From Acidobacteriota bacterium (lineage in GTDB: Bacteria; Acidobacteriota; Terriglobia; Bryobacterales; Bryobacteraceae), in the NCBI GenBank assembly GCA_947470805.1, contig CANIVU010000037.1:1-64000 (forward strand): a stretch of DNA of 64,000 nt, given 5' to 3'. The notes beneath the pieces were generated by a model. That model had not been told where the DNA came from, did not search any database, and saw only the letters and a program-made list of their open reading frames with translations. The translations under genes and the position numbers were made by a program. Below are positions 16,791-25,146 of this stretch, one piece after another. Positions within the stretch are counted from its first letter, which is position 1. Every line of letters starts with the position of its first letter.

Positions 16791-17660
16791 TTAAACGCTC
16801 AAAACGGGGCAAGGCGACTCACGAACGATGTTGTAGAGATTCGAGAGGACGCCGCTCAGCGGGCTTTGGGATTCGCCACGGCCGACGATGAGGAGGTCTG
16901 CCGATTGCTGGACAGCGGCGTCGCGAAGAGCGTGGGCGATGGGGCCGAAGACGAGATGGGTGGTGACTTGAATGGGCAGGGACCGGGAGTAGGCGGCGAG
17001 GTCGGCTTCGGCGTTGGTGCGGATGCGATCCCAGTAGTTGCCGGGATCGACGGCGGGGTCACTCGTCGGCCATTCGAGGGCACTGACGAGGGCGAGGCTG
17101 GCGGAGTAGGCGACGGCCATGCGCTCCGCAGCTTTGACAACGTGGCTGTTTTCCATGCCCGGTTCGACGGCGCAGAGGATGCGCTGATAGGGGACGTGGG
17201 TGCCGAGGTTGGAGGGGTCGATATGGCAACCGGTCCAGACAGAACAACTTAGATCGTGAATGAGGCGCGCGGTAATGGAGCCGAGCAGGAGGCGGCGGAA
17301 GAGGCCGCGGCCGTGGGTGGGGAGCATGAGGAGATCGGCACCGTTGCGGCGGACGACATCTTCAATGACGCCGATGGCGTGGCCGGTCTGGCAGATGAAC
17401 TCCGGTTGCACGCCAGGCAGGCGTTCGGCGGCGAAGGCTTTGAGGCGTGCGGTTTCGGTTGCGACGAGGTCCTGCGCGGTGGGGGACGCGGCGGCGATTT
17501 GCCAGCCGAATTCGGCGGCGTAGAAGACCTCCGGAGCGCAAGCGCGCACCAGTTGGAGGTTAGCCTGGAAGCGCTGTGTCATCTCCTGGACGAACGGAGC
17601 GATAGCGACATTGCCGGGCGAGAAGTCAACGGGGAAGACGATACGGCGATATGGGAACAT
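16791..17660 (-). CDS. Tandem universal stress protein
   Basis: 289 residues containing two Usp domains (about 1-145 and 150-289). Domain 1 begins YRRIVFPVDFSPGN and has the nucleotide-loop-like LPTHGRGLFRRLLLGSITARLIHD. Domain 2 begins YQRILCAVEPGMEN and ends IVGRGESQSPLSGVLSNLYNIVRESPCPVLSV. The G-x2-G-x9-G-S/T pattern is recognisable in domain 1 and weaker in domain 2, so only one may bind ATP. A GGAGGG ribosome-binding site lies in a short GC hairpin before the ATG. Divergent from the baeRF-like gene. Tandem Usp proteins beside CBS proteins and alcohol dehydrogenases are typical of hypoxia or stress regulons. Confidence 0.9.
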   Translation of the reverse strand: MFPYRRIVFPVDFSPGNVAIAPFVQEMTQRFQANLQLVRACAPEVFYAAEFGWQIAAASPTAQDLVATETARLKAFAAERLPGVQPEFICQTGHAIGVIEDVVRRNGADLLMLPTHGRGLFRRLLLGSITARLIHDLSCSVWTGCHIDPSNLGTHVPYQRILCAVEPGMENSHVVKAAERMAVAYSASLALVSALEWPTSDPAVDPGNYWDRIRTNAEADLAAYSRSLPIQVTTHLVFGPIAHALRDAAVQQSADLLIVGRGESQSPLSGVLSNLYNIVRESPCPVLSV

Positions 17661-17771
17661 TCGCGGGCCCTCCGGGGGCCTGCCATTTTTGGAGCACGTG
17701 GAGCGCCATTCCGCGGCGGTCTTTGGATGGCAGCGTGCAGTGTTGTTTGTAAGGGTGGGAAGGAGTTGGGC

Positions 17772-18953
17772 ATGTTAGCAATGCAGACAAAACCACAGGT
17801 GAACACGGTGTTCCCTTATCCGACGGCAGCGGACCTATTGACACTATGCCGGACGGAAGGGCCGTGCCTTTCGGTCTTCTTGCGTTCTCATCGAGGGGGG
17901 GCGGGCTCGCGGCCGTCGGGCGTGGAGTTGGCGGGCATGATTCCACGGATGGGATCGGCCCTGGAAGCGTGCGGGATGCACCCGCAGGACGTGGCCAAGA
18001 TGCTTGAGCCACTGACGGAGTTGTGCGCGGAGGAGATTCTTGGCGCCGGACATGCGGACGCGTATTGCATTTTCCGTTCGCCGCGCAGTTTGTTTTGCTT
18101 TGCCGTTCGGGCAGCGGCGGAATCGGAATGGCACGCCGAGGAGCGATTCGCGGTGAGCCCTATTTTGGCGCATTTGGATTACCGGCAGGCGTATCTGCTG
18201 CTGGCGCTGGCGGAGAAGCGCATCCGGCTGTTGCGATGCGAGGGCACCGACGTTGCGACGTTGCCGATTCCGGAAGGTGTTCCGGAGAGTGTGGCCGAGT
18301 TCATGCACGACGAGCATCCGGGCGATCACGGGAAGAACCACTTTGCGGGCGTACGGTTCGGGTCCGAGGTGGCGCGGGAGAAGAGTGGACATTTCCGCCG
18401 CGACTTCATGAAGGCGATTGACCGCGGGCTGCAGCCGCTGCTGCGGGCGCAGGGATTGCCGCTGGTTCTGGCGGGGGTGGAAGAGGAGACGGCGGCGTTT
18501 TCGGCTGTTTCCAACTATCCGGAACTGTTGCCGGAGCCGGTGCAAATGAGCCCGGATGGCGGAGCCACCGACATCGAGCTGGCCAAAGCCGCCAAGCAGG
18601 TGATGAAGCGGTGGAGCAATGCGGCGGAGAAGCAGGCGCTGGCGGAGTTCGCACACGCCGGACAGGGGCGCCATTGCACGGAGTATGGGCAGATCCTGAA
18701 GGCGGCCAACGCGGGCCAGATCCAGCATCTGTTCATAGAACGGGGCGCGCGGATGAACGGCGACGCGCGGCACCTGGCCGGACGCGGGGCGGCCGAAGGA
18801 TACGTTTATCGCAGCGACGACCTGATGAATGCCGCCGCGGTGGACGTGTTGTTGCACAAAGGAATGGTCTGGCTGATGGAGCCGGAGCAGATGCCGGTAG
18901 CGGTTGTCATGGCGGCCGTGCTGCGGTACGCGGGCGACAAGACCGGCCAGTAG
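17772..18953 (+). CDS. baeRF-like protein (bacterial archaeo-eukaryotic release-factor relative)
   Basis: 393 residues from the ATG at 17772, chosen because AGGAG (17761-17765) lies at ideal distance; ATG 17781 is the alternative. The pattern fits the baeRF3 family: PTAADLLTLCRTEGPCLSVFLRSHRGG at the start, then LLALAEKRIRLLRCEG, FRRDFMKAIDRGLQPLL, LPLVLAGVEEETAAFSAVSNYPELL, and an end segment with VDVLLHKGMVWLMEP. Such proteins are eRF1/Pelota-like domains thought to act on stressed or hibernating ribosomes. No GGQ motif is seen, which argues against peptide release. It heads a two-gene unit with the CBS protein and is divergent from the tandem Usp gene. Confidence 0.75.
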   Translation: MLAMQTKPQVNTVFPYPTAADLLTLCRTEGPCLSVFLRSHRGGAGSRPSGVELAGMIPRMGSALEACGMHPQDVAKMLEPLTELCAEEILGAGHADAYCIFRSPRSLFCFAVRAAAESEWHAEERFAVSPILAHLDYRQAYLLLALAEKRIRLLRCEGTDVATLPIPEGVPESVAEFMHDEHPGDHGKNHFAGVRFGSEVAREKSGHFRRDFMKAIDRGLQPLLRAQGLPLVLAGVEEETAAFSAVSNYPELLPEPVQMSPDGGATDIELAKAAKQVMKRWSNAAEKQALAEFAHAGQGRHCTEYGQILKAANAGQIQHLFIERGARMNGDARHLAGRGAAEGYVYRSDDLMNAAAVDVLLHKGMVWLMEPEQMPVAVVMAAVLRYAGDKTGQ

Positions 18954-18980
18954 GAAAACAGGAAGAGCAGGAGGTAAGCA

Positions 18981-19460
18981 ATGCGAATCCTAGTGGAAGA
19001 CATCATGACGCGCACGCCCTGGTGCTGTACTCCGGAAACGAATCTGGCGACAGTGGCGGAGCTGATGTGGGTGCATGATTGCGGAGCCCTGCCGATTGTG
19101 GCGTGCGGGCGTGTATTGGGGATGATCACGGACCGGGATGTGGCGATCGCCCTGGGAACGCGAAACGTTCCGGCACAGGAAGTGACGGCGGTGGAGGTGG
19201 CGACGGCACCGGTGGTGTATTGCCGGGCGGCGGACGACATCCACGCGGCGTTGCACCTGATGGGTGAAGCGAAGGTCCGGCGCCTGCCGGTGATCGATGA
19301 CCAGGATGAACTGGTGGGCATGATAGGCGTGAACGATCTGATTCTGGCGGCGCGGCCGCTGGATGGGCGGACCGCCGAACTGGACGACGAGCAGGTGATT
19401 GAAGTGATGTGCCAGATCTGCGCGCATGCGAAGACGCAGGTGATGGCGGTTACCGCGTAG
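18981..19460 (+). CDS. CBS-domain pair protein
   Basis: 159 residues. Two CBS domains: VEDIMTRTPWCCTPETNLATVAELM ... GMITDRDVAIAL (about 5-60) and a second with VVYCRAADDIHAALHLMGEAKVRRLPVIDDQDELVGMIGVNDL (about 78-125). CBS pairs bind adenosyl nucleotides and sense energy state. A strong AGGAGGT site lies five bases before the ATG. The C-terminal tail has a CQIC pair (residues near 145) that could coordinate metal or be redox-active; this is only a suggestion. Follows the baeRF-like gene by 27 bases and is probably cotranscribed with it. Confidence 0.92.
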   Translation: MRILVEDIMTRTPWCCTPETNLATVAELMWVHDCGALPIVACGRVLGMITDRDVAIALGTRNVPAQEVTAVEVATAPVVYCRAADDIHAALHLMGEAKVRRLPVIDDQDELVGMIGVNDLILAARPLDGRTAELDDEQVIEVMCQICAHAKTQVMAVTA

Positions 19461-19467
19461 TGCCGAG

Positions 19468-19497
19468 GGCCGGGCGCCGCCGCGACGGCGCCCGGCC
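19468..19497 (+). terminator. GC-rich 12-bp hairpin after the CBS gene
   Basis: Perfect 12-base stem GGCCGGGCGCCG/CGGCGCCCGGCC (19468-19479 with 19486-19497) and a 6-base loop, eight bases after the CBS stop. No U-tract follows, so termination would need other help. It lies just before the promoter of the S9 peptidase. Confidence 0.55.
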
Positions 19498-19501
19498 GCA
19501 T

Positions 19502-19510
19502 TGCTACACT
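19502..19510 (+). promoter_or_regulatory. Extended -10 inside a small hairpin before the S9 peptidase
   Basis: TGCTACACT ends ten bases before the ATG at 19521. It overlaps an inverted repeat, ATTGCTAC (19500-19507) with GTAGCAAT (19513-19520), whose right arm abuts the start codon. Confidence 0.5.
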
Positions 19511-19520
19511 GCGTAGCAAT

Positions 19521-21503
19521 ATGCGCCTTTTTCTGTGCCTGATTCTGCTTGCCGGCGCGCTGCCGGCGGAACGATTCGACGTGAACACGCCGGGACGAAT
19601 TACGCGGCCATCGGACCCGCAGATTTCGCCGGACGGGAAGTCCATCGCGGCGATTGTGGCGCGATCGAATTTTGAGGAAAACCGGAGCGACTCCGAGCTG
19701 GTGTTGATTGACACTGCCAGCGGGGCGGAACGGGTACTGACGCGGGAGCGGCGCGGGCTGGCGCAGCCGCGTTGGTCCCCGGACGGAACGCGGTTGGCGT
19801 TTCTGGCACAGGTTGAAGGGAAGCTGCAGATCCTGGTGCTACCGATGGGTGGCGGAGAGGCCTCCGTGGTGACGCGTGGAGCGCAGGGCGTGCAGCAATT
19901 TGCATGGTCACCGGACGGGACGCGGTTTGCGTATGTGATGACGGACGAAGCGCCGAAGCAGAGCGGGGAGGAACGTCACAATAAGTCCTTCGAGATTGGG
20001 CACAACGACTTTCTGGTGACGGCGGCGCCGCGTCCGGCGCACTTGTGGGTTGTGCCGGCGGCGGGAGGAAAAGCGCGGCGGGTGACGAGCGGGGCGTGGA
20101 CGTTGCCGATCAGCTTTCCGCCTTCGCCACCGGCGGCGCCGTTGACGTGGACGCCGGACGGGAAGGCCGTAGCGGTGGTGAAGGTGGAGACGCCGTATTC
20201 GGGAGATTTCAACTTGGCGACGGTGCAGATTTGCGACGTGGAGAGCGGGCAAATGAGGCCGTTGACGGGACGCCGGAAGGACGAGGCGCAGCCGTTGATT
20301 TCTCCGGATGGGAAGCAGGTTTCGTATTGGGCCCCGCGGGACGGGGATACGAAGAATGTGAATGAGATTTACGTGGCCCCGATTGTTGGTGGCGAAGGGC
20401 GGAGCGTGACGCGGACGTTGGACCGGAATGTGCAGCGGGCGATGTGGATGCCGGACGGGCAAGGACTGCTGGTGAGCGCGAATGACGGGACCGGGGTGGG
20501 CGTGTGGGTGCAACCGCTGGAGGGTGCGGCGCGGCGCGTGCCGATGGGCAAAGTGGTGGCCACGGCATCTTTCTGGCTGGACGCTTCGGTGAACGGGCGC
20601 GGGCAGATTGCGTTGACGGGAAGCGAGCCGGGTTGGCCCGTTGAGATTTACGTTCTGGATTCGGCGGGGGCGAGCCCGCGGCGACTGACGGCTTACAACA
20701 AGGCCATTGCGGGGCTGGAGTTGGGGAAGACGGAGACGGTGAAGTGGGCGGGGCCGGACGGGTTTACCAATGACGGCGTGTTGACGTATCCGCCGGACTT
20801 CGCGGCGGGGCGGAAGTATCCGCTGGTGTTCTACATTCACGGGGGGCCGCGGTCGGCATCCAAAGAGGCGTTTTCGAATTATGCGCAGCTGTTCGCGGCG
20901 CAGGGTTGGGTGGTGTTTGAACCGAACTATCGCGGGAGCGACAACCTGGGGAATGCGTATCAGGCGGCGATCTGGAACGACGCCGGGGCGGGGCCTGGGA
21001 AGGATGTGATGGCGGGTTTTGAGATGTTGAAGAAGCGTGGGTTTGTGGACGAGACGCGGGTGGCTACGACGGGTTGGAGCTACGGCGGGTATATGACGAC
21101 GTGGTTGTTGGGGAACTACCCGAAGGTGTGGAAGGCGGCGGTGGCGGGCGCGTCGGTAACCGATTGGATGGACCAGTACAATCTGGGCGATGCGAACGTG
21201 CGGCGGGGGTCGGCGTTTGGCGGGTCACCGTATACGGACGCGAAGAGGATGGAGCAGATGCGGGTGCAATCGCCGATGGCGTACGCGGGGAACGTGACGG
21301 CGCCGACGCTGATTCTGGCGACGACAGGGGATTACCGGGTGCCGATTACGCAGAGCTACCGGTTCTATCATTCGCTGCGGGACCGGGGTGTTGCGACGCA
21401 GTTCATCGGCTATCCGGTGGCGGGGCACAGCCCGACGGACCCGGTGCATCAGCGGGATGTGTACCGGCGGTATGTGGGGTGGTTGAAGAAGTATTTGGAC
21501 TAG
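19521..21503 (+). CDS. Secreted S9-family prolyl oligopeptidase-like peptidase
   Basis: 660 residues with a signal peptide (MRLFLCLILLAGALPA). The N-terminal two thirds is a TolB/PD40 propeller (SPDGKSIAAIVA, SPDGTRLAFLA, SPDGTRFAYV, SPDGKQVSYWA). The C-terminal alpha/beta hydrolase has nucleophile GWSYGG (Ser520), Asp in TTGDYRVP (604) and His in VAGHSP (636), a complete catalytic triad. This is the acylaminoacyl-peptidase/dipeptidyl-peptidase type that trims short peptides after import to the periplasm. The stop overlaps the stop of the convergent GDSL gene by four bases. Confidence 0.93.
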   Translation: MRLFLCLILLAGALPAERFDVNTPGRITRPSDPQISPDGKSIAAIVARSNFEENRSDSELVLIDTASGAERVLTRERRGLAQPRWSPDGTRLAFLAQVEGKLQILVLPMGGGEASVVTRGAQGVQQFAWSPDGTRFAYVMTDEAPKQSGEERHNKSFEIGHNDFLVTAAPRPAHLWVVPAAGGKARRVTSGAWTLPISFPPSPPAAPLTWTPDGKAVAVVKVETPYSGDFNLATVQICDVESGQMRPLTGRRKDEAQPLISPDGKQVSYWAPRDGDTKNVNEIYVAPIVGGEGRSVTRTLDRNVQRAMWMPDGQGLLVSANDGTGVGVWVQPLEGAARRVPMGKVVATASFWLDASVNGRGQIALTGSEPGWPVEIYVLDSAGASPRRLTAYNKAIAGLELGKTETVKWAGPDGFTNDGVLTYPPDFAAGRKYPLVFYIHGGPRSASKEAFSNYAQLFAAQGWVVFEPNYRGSDNLGNAYQAAIWNDAGAGPGKDVMAGFEMLKKRGFVDETRVATTGWSYGGYMTTWLLGNYPKVWKAAVAGASVTDWMDQYNLGDANVRRGSAFGGSPYTDAKRMEQMRVQSPMAYAGNVTAPTLILATTGDYRVPITQSYRFYHSLRDRGVATQFIGYPVAGHSPTDPVHQRDVYRRYVGWLKKYLD

Positions 21504-22573
21504 CGAGTCAGGGCTTTTTGGATGGCGGCCTCGGCGATGGGCGCCATGATTTCGTAGCCCTTGGCGTTGGGGTGGAGCCCGTCGCCGGCGAGGCCGTCCT
21601 TCAAGAAACCCTTTTCATCGACGAGGGCGGAGAAGTAATCCGCATAGATGGCACCGGACTTTTCGGCGTATTCCTTGAGCCATTTATTGAGCTTGAGGAT
21701 ATCGGCGGGGGGGCGCTGAGCGGTCTTGGGCCGCGAGGTGTAATCGCTGACGGGGAGGACGGAGCAGAGGATGACTTTGATGCCGTGGTGCTGGGTGAGC
21801 TCGGTGATGGCCTGGACGTTCTGGCCGATCATGGTTTGAGTTTGGGGGCCGGTGTTGCGGGCGATATCGTTGGTGCCGGCGAGGAGGATCATGGCGGCGG
21901 GTTTGAGGTTGATGACGTCGGGGAAGAGGCGGACGAGCATCTGGGACGTTGTCTGGCCGCTGATGCCGCGGTTGACGTAGGGCTTGCCGGGGAACTGCGG
22001 GGCGAGTTTCCAGGCGTCGGTGATGGAATCGCCGTAGAAGACGACGCGACCGGGTTGGGGCTGGAGCTTGGCGTTGTCGGCGTGGTAGCGGCCGAGCTGG
22101 TTCCAATCCTGGAGCTGATCGGCAAGGGCCTGGGCGGAGAACTGCAGGCAGCACTGGGCGCGGGGCGGGGCGTATTCATCGACAAGTTGCCCGAAGAGGG
22201 CCATGGGCGCGAGGGCCAGTGCGAGTAGTTTCATCCCGACTATCCTACTGAACCCGGCGAACAGGACGCACACGTAGAGCCAGGCGAAGAGGAGGCGGAG
22301 GCCGATGCGGGTGGAGATCATGAGGCTGAGCGGGGAGGCGATGAGTGACGGGAGCGATATGAGAAGCAGCAGGGCGAGGGCGGTGATGGCGGCGGTGAGC
22401 AGGGGGCGGCGACGGATGACAGCGGCCGTGCCGAGGTAGGCGACGCCGGAGATGCCGGCGAAGAAGAGGAACATGATGACGGTGACGGCGATGCCTGCGG
22501 AGCCGCGGTCGAGCAGGGCGCGGATGAAGACCAGGCTGCCAAAAGCGAGGCCGAAGCGCGGGGCGGCATGCAT
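21500..22573 (-). CDS. GDSL/SGNH hydrolase with an N-terminal membrane domain
   Basis: 357 residues as drawn. Residues 1-113 hold three or four hydrophobic helices. Residues 114 onward read MKLLALALAPMALFGQ, a typical signal peptide, followed by an SGNH hydrolase with VVFYGDSITDAW (block I), RGISGQTT (II), LLAGTNDIARN (III) and DGLHPNAKGYE (V). The catalytic Ser, Gly, Asn and Asp/His are all present. The ATG at 22573 directly follows the stop of the upstream esterase gene. A TAGGAT hexamer seven bases before the internal ATG at 22234 suggests a second, secreted form of 244 residues. Substrate not inferable; carbohydrate esters are common for this family. Confidence 0.8.
   Translation of the reverse strand: MHAAPRFGLAFGSLVFIRALLDRGSAGIAVTVIMFLFFAGISGVAYLGTAAVIRRRPLLTAAITALALLLLISLPSLIASPLSLMISTRIGLRLLFAWLYVCVLFAGFSRIVGMKLLALALAPMALFGQLVDEYAPPRAQCCLQFSAQALADQLQDWNQLGRYHADNAKLQPQPGRVVFYGDSITDAWKLAPQFPGKPYVNRGISGQTTSQMLVRLFPDVINLKPAAMILLAGTNDIARNTGPQTQTMIGQNVQAITELTQHHGIKVILCSVLPVSDYTSRPKTAQRPPADILKLNKWLKEYAEKSGAIYADYFSALVDEKGFLKDGLAGDGLHPNAKGYEIMAPIAEAAIQKALTR
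22242..22247 (-). promoter_or_regulatory. -10-like hexamer before the internal SGNH start
   Basis: Minus-strand TAGGAT, seven bases before the internal ATG at 22234. The same hexamer and spacing precede the oxidoreductase gene starting at 60577. Confidence 0.4.
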
Positions 22574-23722
22574 CTATCGGACACCCCGGGCGGGGCGGTA
22601 TTTGGCGAGGAGCGCGAGGTATTCGGGATCCTTCGTACGGTCCGTGGCGCCCATGGCGAGGCCGCGGGAGACGCGGCGGGCGATGCGGCGTTGGGCGGAG
22701 TCTTCTTCGGCGGCGGCTTGCGAGGCCATGCGTTTCCATTGGTCGGTTAGCTTGGCGAGGGCCTGGCCGCGTAGTTCGGGAGCGGTCAGTTCACGCTCCC
22801 AGTCGAGGAGGTCGCCCAAGAGGCGGCGCTCCTGGAACTCTTCGACCTGTTGCTTTTTCTGGGCCTCCTTGACGGGCTTGGCGCGGCGGAGGGTGGCGGC
22901 GCGGGCGGCGGGTTCAGCGGTATCGTGCAGATCCTTGAAATCGATGGCGAGGACTTCAAGGGCCTGGGCTTTTTCGAAGTCGCCTGGGAGGGATTCGGCT
23001 TTGGCGAGGCGGGATTTGAAGATGGCTTCGAGGCGGGCGGGATCGCGCGGGAGGCGACCGGATTTCATGGCCTGCAGGTCGAGCCATTCGACGGCATCGA
23101 CGGCGACTTCGCTGGGCAGCCAGACGTGGCCACCGTTGAAGACGGCGAGGTGGTGGGTGGTGGTGAGGGCGTGATCGAGCGAGCGCATTTCGAGCCAGTT
23201 GAAATCCTCTGTACCGGCGGTGCCGTAGACGACGAAGGGGAGCGATTTGTGGGGCTTGGAATCGGGGTAACCGGCTGAGGAGGCGACGACGCCGGCGATG
23301 ATTTGCGGGGAGCCGAGGGCGATACCCATGGCGACGCGGGCACCGCCGGACATGCCGGCGGTATAGATGCGTTTTTCGTCGATGGAGAAGCGAGCGGTGA
23401 CGTCGCCACCCATGGCCTGCGCGGCGGCCATGGAGTTGGCCCAGTTGCCGTTGCGGGAGACGTTGGAGCCGGCAACGATATAGCCGAACTTTTCGGCGGC
23501 GGCCTGGTATTGCTCCAGGGCGCGGCGGCCACGACCGCCAGGGTCGAAGGCGAGGATGACGGGGAACTTCTTTTCGGGGGTGTAGTTGGGCGGCAGGTAG
23601 AGGGCGTAGTGTTGGGCGGCGTCCCTGGCGCAGACGACGTCATCGATAATTTGCCCCAGTGGAATTTCCTGCGCGCGGAGGGCAAGCGCGGCAATCAAAA
23701 AGACCCAGATCCGTCCCGGCAT
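22574..23722 (-). CDS. Secreted alpha/beta hydrolase (esterase D-like)
   Basis: 382 residues with a signal peptide (MPGRIWVFLIAALALRAQ). The hydrolase half has YALYLPPNYTPEKKFPVILAFDPGGRGR (oxyanion region), nucleophile GMSGGA and HVWLPSEVA as the likely His region; Asp is probably in TAGTEDFNW. The C-terminal 170 residues are helical and charged, with no known domain. The start codon lies in the right arm of a perfect 12-base inverted repeat (23711-23722 with 23740-23751). It is followed without spacer by the SGNH gene, so the two hydrolases probably form an operon. Substrate unknown. Confidence 0.82.
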   Translation of the reverse strand: MPGRIWVFLIAALALRAQEIPLGQIIDDVVCARDAAQHYALYLPPNYTPEKKFPVILAFDPGGRGRRALEQYQAAAEKFGYIVAGSNVSRNGNWANSMAAAQAMGGDVTARFSIDEKRIYTAGMSGGARVAMGIALGSPQIIAGVVASSAGYPDSKPHKSLPFVVYGTAGTEDFNWLEMRSLDHALTTTHHLAVFNGGHVWLPSEVAVDAVEWLDLQAMKSGRLPRDPARLEAIFKSRLAKAESLPGDFEKAQALEVLAIDFKDLHDTAEPAARAATLRRAKPVKEAQKKQQVEEFQERRLLGDLLDWERELTAPELRGQALAKLTDQWKRMASQAAAEEDSAQRRIARRVSRGLAMGATDRTKDPEYLALLAKYRPARGVR

Positions 23723-23751
23723 ATTGGGGTTATTACAACATGCCGGGACGG
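23711..23751 (-). promoter_or_regulatory. 12-base perfect inverted repeat spanning a start codon
   Basis: CCGTCCCGGCAT (23711-23722) pairs perfectly with ATGCCGGGACGG (23740-23751) across 17 bases. The spacer contains minus-strand TGTAAT, a possible -10. The esterase ATG is in one arm. As DNA it may be an operator; as RNA it would bury the start codon. Confidence 0.5.
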
Positions 23752-23770
23752 AGGGGCGGGTTGGGGATGG

Positions 23771-25090
23771 CTACTGCTGCACGGTGATGTAGCAGCAGGC
23801 GGGGCTGTTGGGCGATGAAACGCCGGTGGTTTGGACGACAACGACGTGGTCTCCGTTGGCGAGGCCTTCGGGGACGACGACGTTCAACTGGTACATGCGA
23901 GCGAAGGGCGGGACGAGCCCGGCGAAGGCGACGGTGGCCGGTTGGCCGCCGATGGTAACGGAGACGCTGGCGGCGACGGGAGCTACGACGTCGGTGATTT
24001 TGTTGTCGCCGATGACGGGGGTGGTGGCGCCGAGGCCATTGCCGTAGAGGACAATGGTTTCGCCCGGCTTGGCGGGGGTGGTGGAGTTGGGCGCGGAGGG
24101 GAAGAGGCCGGCCTTGCCGAGCCAGGTGTTATCGGCATGGGTGGCGGCGAGGTACTTGCCGTCGAAGGTGAAGAACGACGGGGAGACCGATTGGAGCGTG
24201 GCGCTGACGGGGGCGCTGAGCTGGTCGTTGGTTTTTACGCGGACTTCAACGGGGCCGACGGCGGTATCGGCCGGGGCGATGGCGTTGATCTGCGTGGGGC
24301 TGATGTATTGGACGTAGGCCGGTTTGTTGTTGATGGTGACGCTGACGCCATCGAGCGATGTGGGCAGGTTGCCGCCGGCGAGTTCTTCGGCGGTCCAGCT
24401 ACGGGTGGATGCGGAGAGGTTGGTGCCGACGATGGTGACGTAGGAGCTGCTGGCGATGGTGGTGGCGTAGCTGGCCGCGTTGACGACGCCGCCGCTGGTG
24501 ATGGCGGGGGCGGTGGTGGTGGCGGCGGGGCTGAGTTCGAGGCTGGTGGTGTAGATGCGGTCGCCGGTGTCGGAGTTGTTCCCGTTGGCGGCGTTGCCAG
24601 CGGCGTAGAGGGTGACTTTGCCGACGTCGGTGGACGGGGGCGTCCAATCGACGAGGAAGTTCACGGAGCCGGTGGTGCCGTTTCGGGTGCCGGCCTGGGT
24701 GTGGGTGGCGTACTGGAGTACCGTGGCGGCGGTGCAGGGGGCAACGCGGCCGTTTTCGCAGATGACGCGGGCGTTGGAATCGACAGTGGTGAGCGAGCCG
24801 GCCTGGCCGCTGGAGAGGTTGCTATTCAGGCGGGCGGTGAGGGAGAAGCCCCAGCGGCGCTGGCCGGAATCGGCGACGGTGATGGTGAGGCGCTGTTTGA
24901 CACCGGGGGTGTAGGTAAGGTTGGTGGCGATTTTGACGGAGCCGTTGGCGCTGTTGACGGCGGTCCCGGAGTGGCAGCGGGTGCAGTTTTGATCGCCAGG
25001 GGCACCGGTGAGACGGGGGTCGGCACCGTTTACGTCGGCAAACAGGGCGGTTGCAGCGAAAAGAGCGAGGTAGAAAGTTTTTGCGGTCAC
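23771..25090 (-). CDS. Secreted CxxCH protein with the Solibacter-type C-terminal domain
   Basis: 439 residues from GTG at 25090, with a signal peptide (KTFYLALFAATALFA). A single c-type heme motif CTRCHS lies near residue 36, followed by a Reelin/choice-of-anchor-like beta domain with LTITVADSGQRRWGFSLTARL. The last about 240 residues match the TIGR03437-type domain: VVNAASYATTIASSSYVTIVGTNLS, YISPTQINAIAP, ETIVLYGNGLGATTP and RMYQLNVVVPEGLANGDHVVVV. That domain is a lineage marker for Solibacter-like acidobacteria. One heme with this architecture suggests a surface electron-transfer or adhesion role; no direct evidence. Confidence 0.85.
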   Translation of the reverse strand: MTAKTFYLALFAATALFADVNGADPRLTGAPGDQNCTRCHSGTAVNSANGSVKIATNLTYTPGVKQRLTITVADSGQRRWGFSLTARLNSNLSSGQAGSLTTVDSNARVICENGRVAPCTAATVLQYATHTQAGTRNGTTGSVNFLVDWTPPSTDVGKVTLYAAGNAANGNNSDTGDRIYTTSLELSPAATTTAPAITSGGVVNAASYATTIASSSYVTIVGTNLSASTRSWTAEELAGGNLPTSLDGVSVTINNKPAYVQYISPTQINAIAPADTAVGPVEVRVKTNDQLSAPVSATLQSVSPSFFTFDGKYLAATHADNTWLGKAGLFPSAPNSTTPAKPGETIVLYGNGLGATTPVIGDNKITDVVAPVAASVSVTIGGQPATVAFAGLVPPFARMYQLNVVVPEGLANGDHVVVVQTTGVSSPNSPACCYITVQQ

Positions 25091-25146
25091 GTTATTGGTG
25101 ACGCGCGCCAGACGGATTAAGTGACAAACGGTTGCGTTAAGGATTG

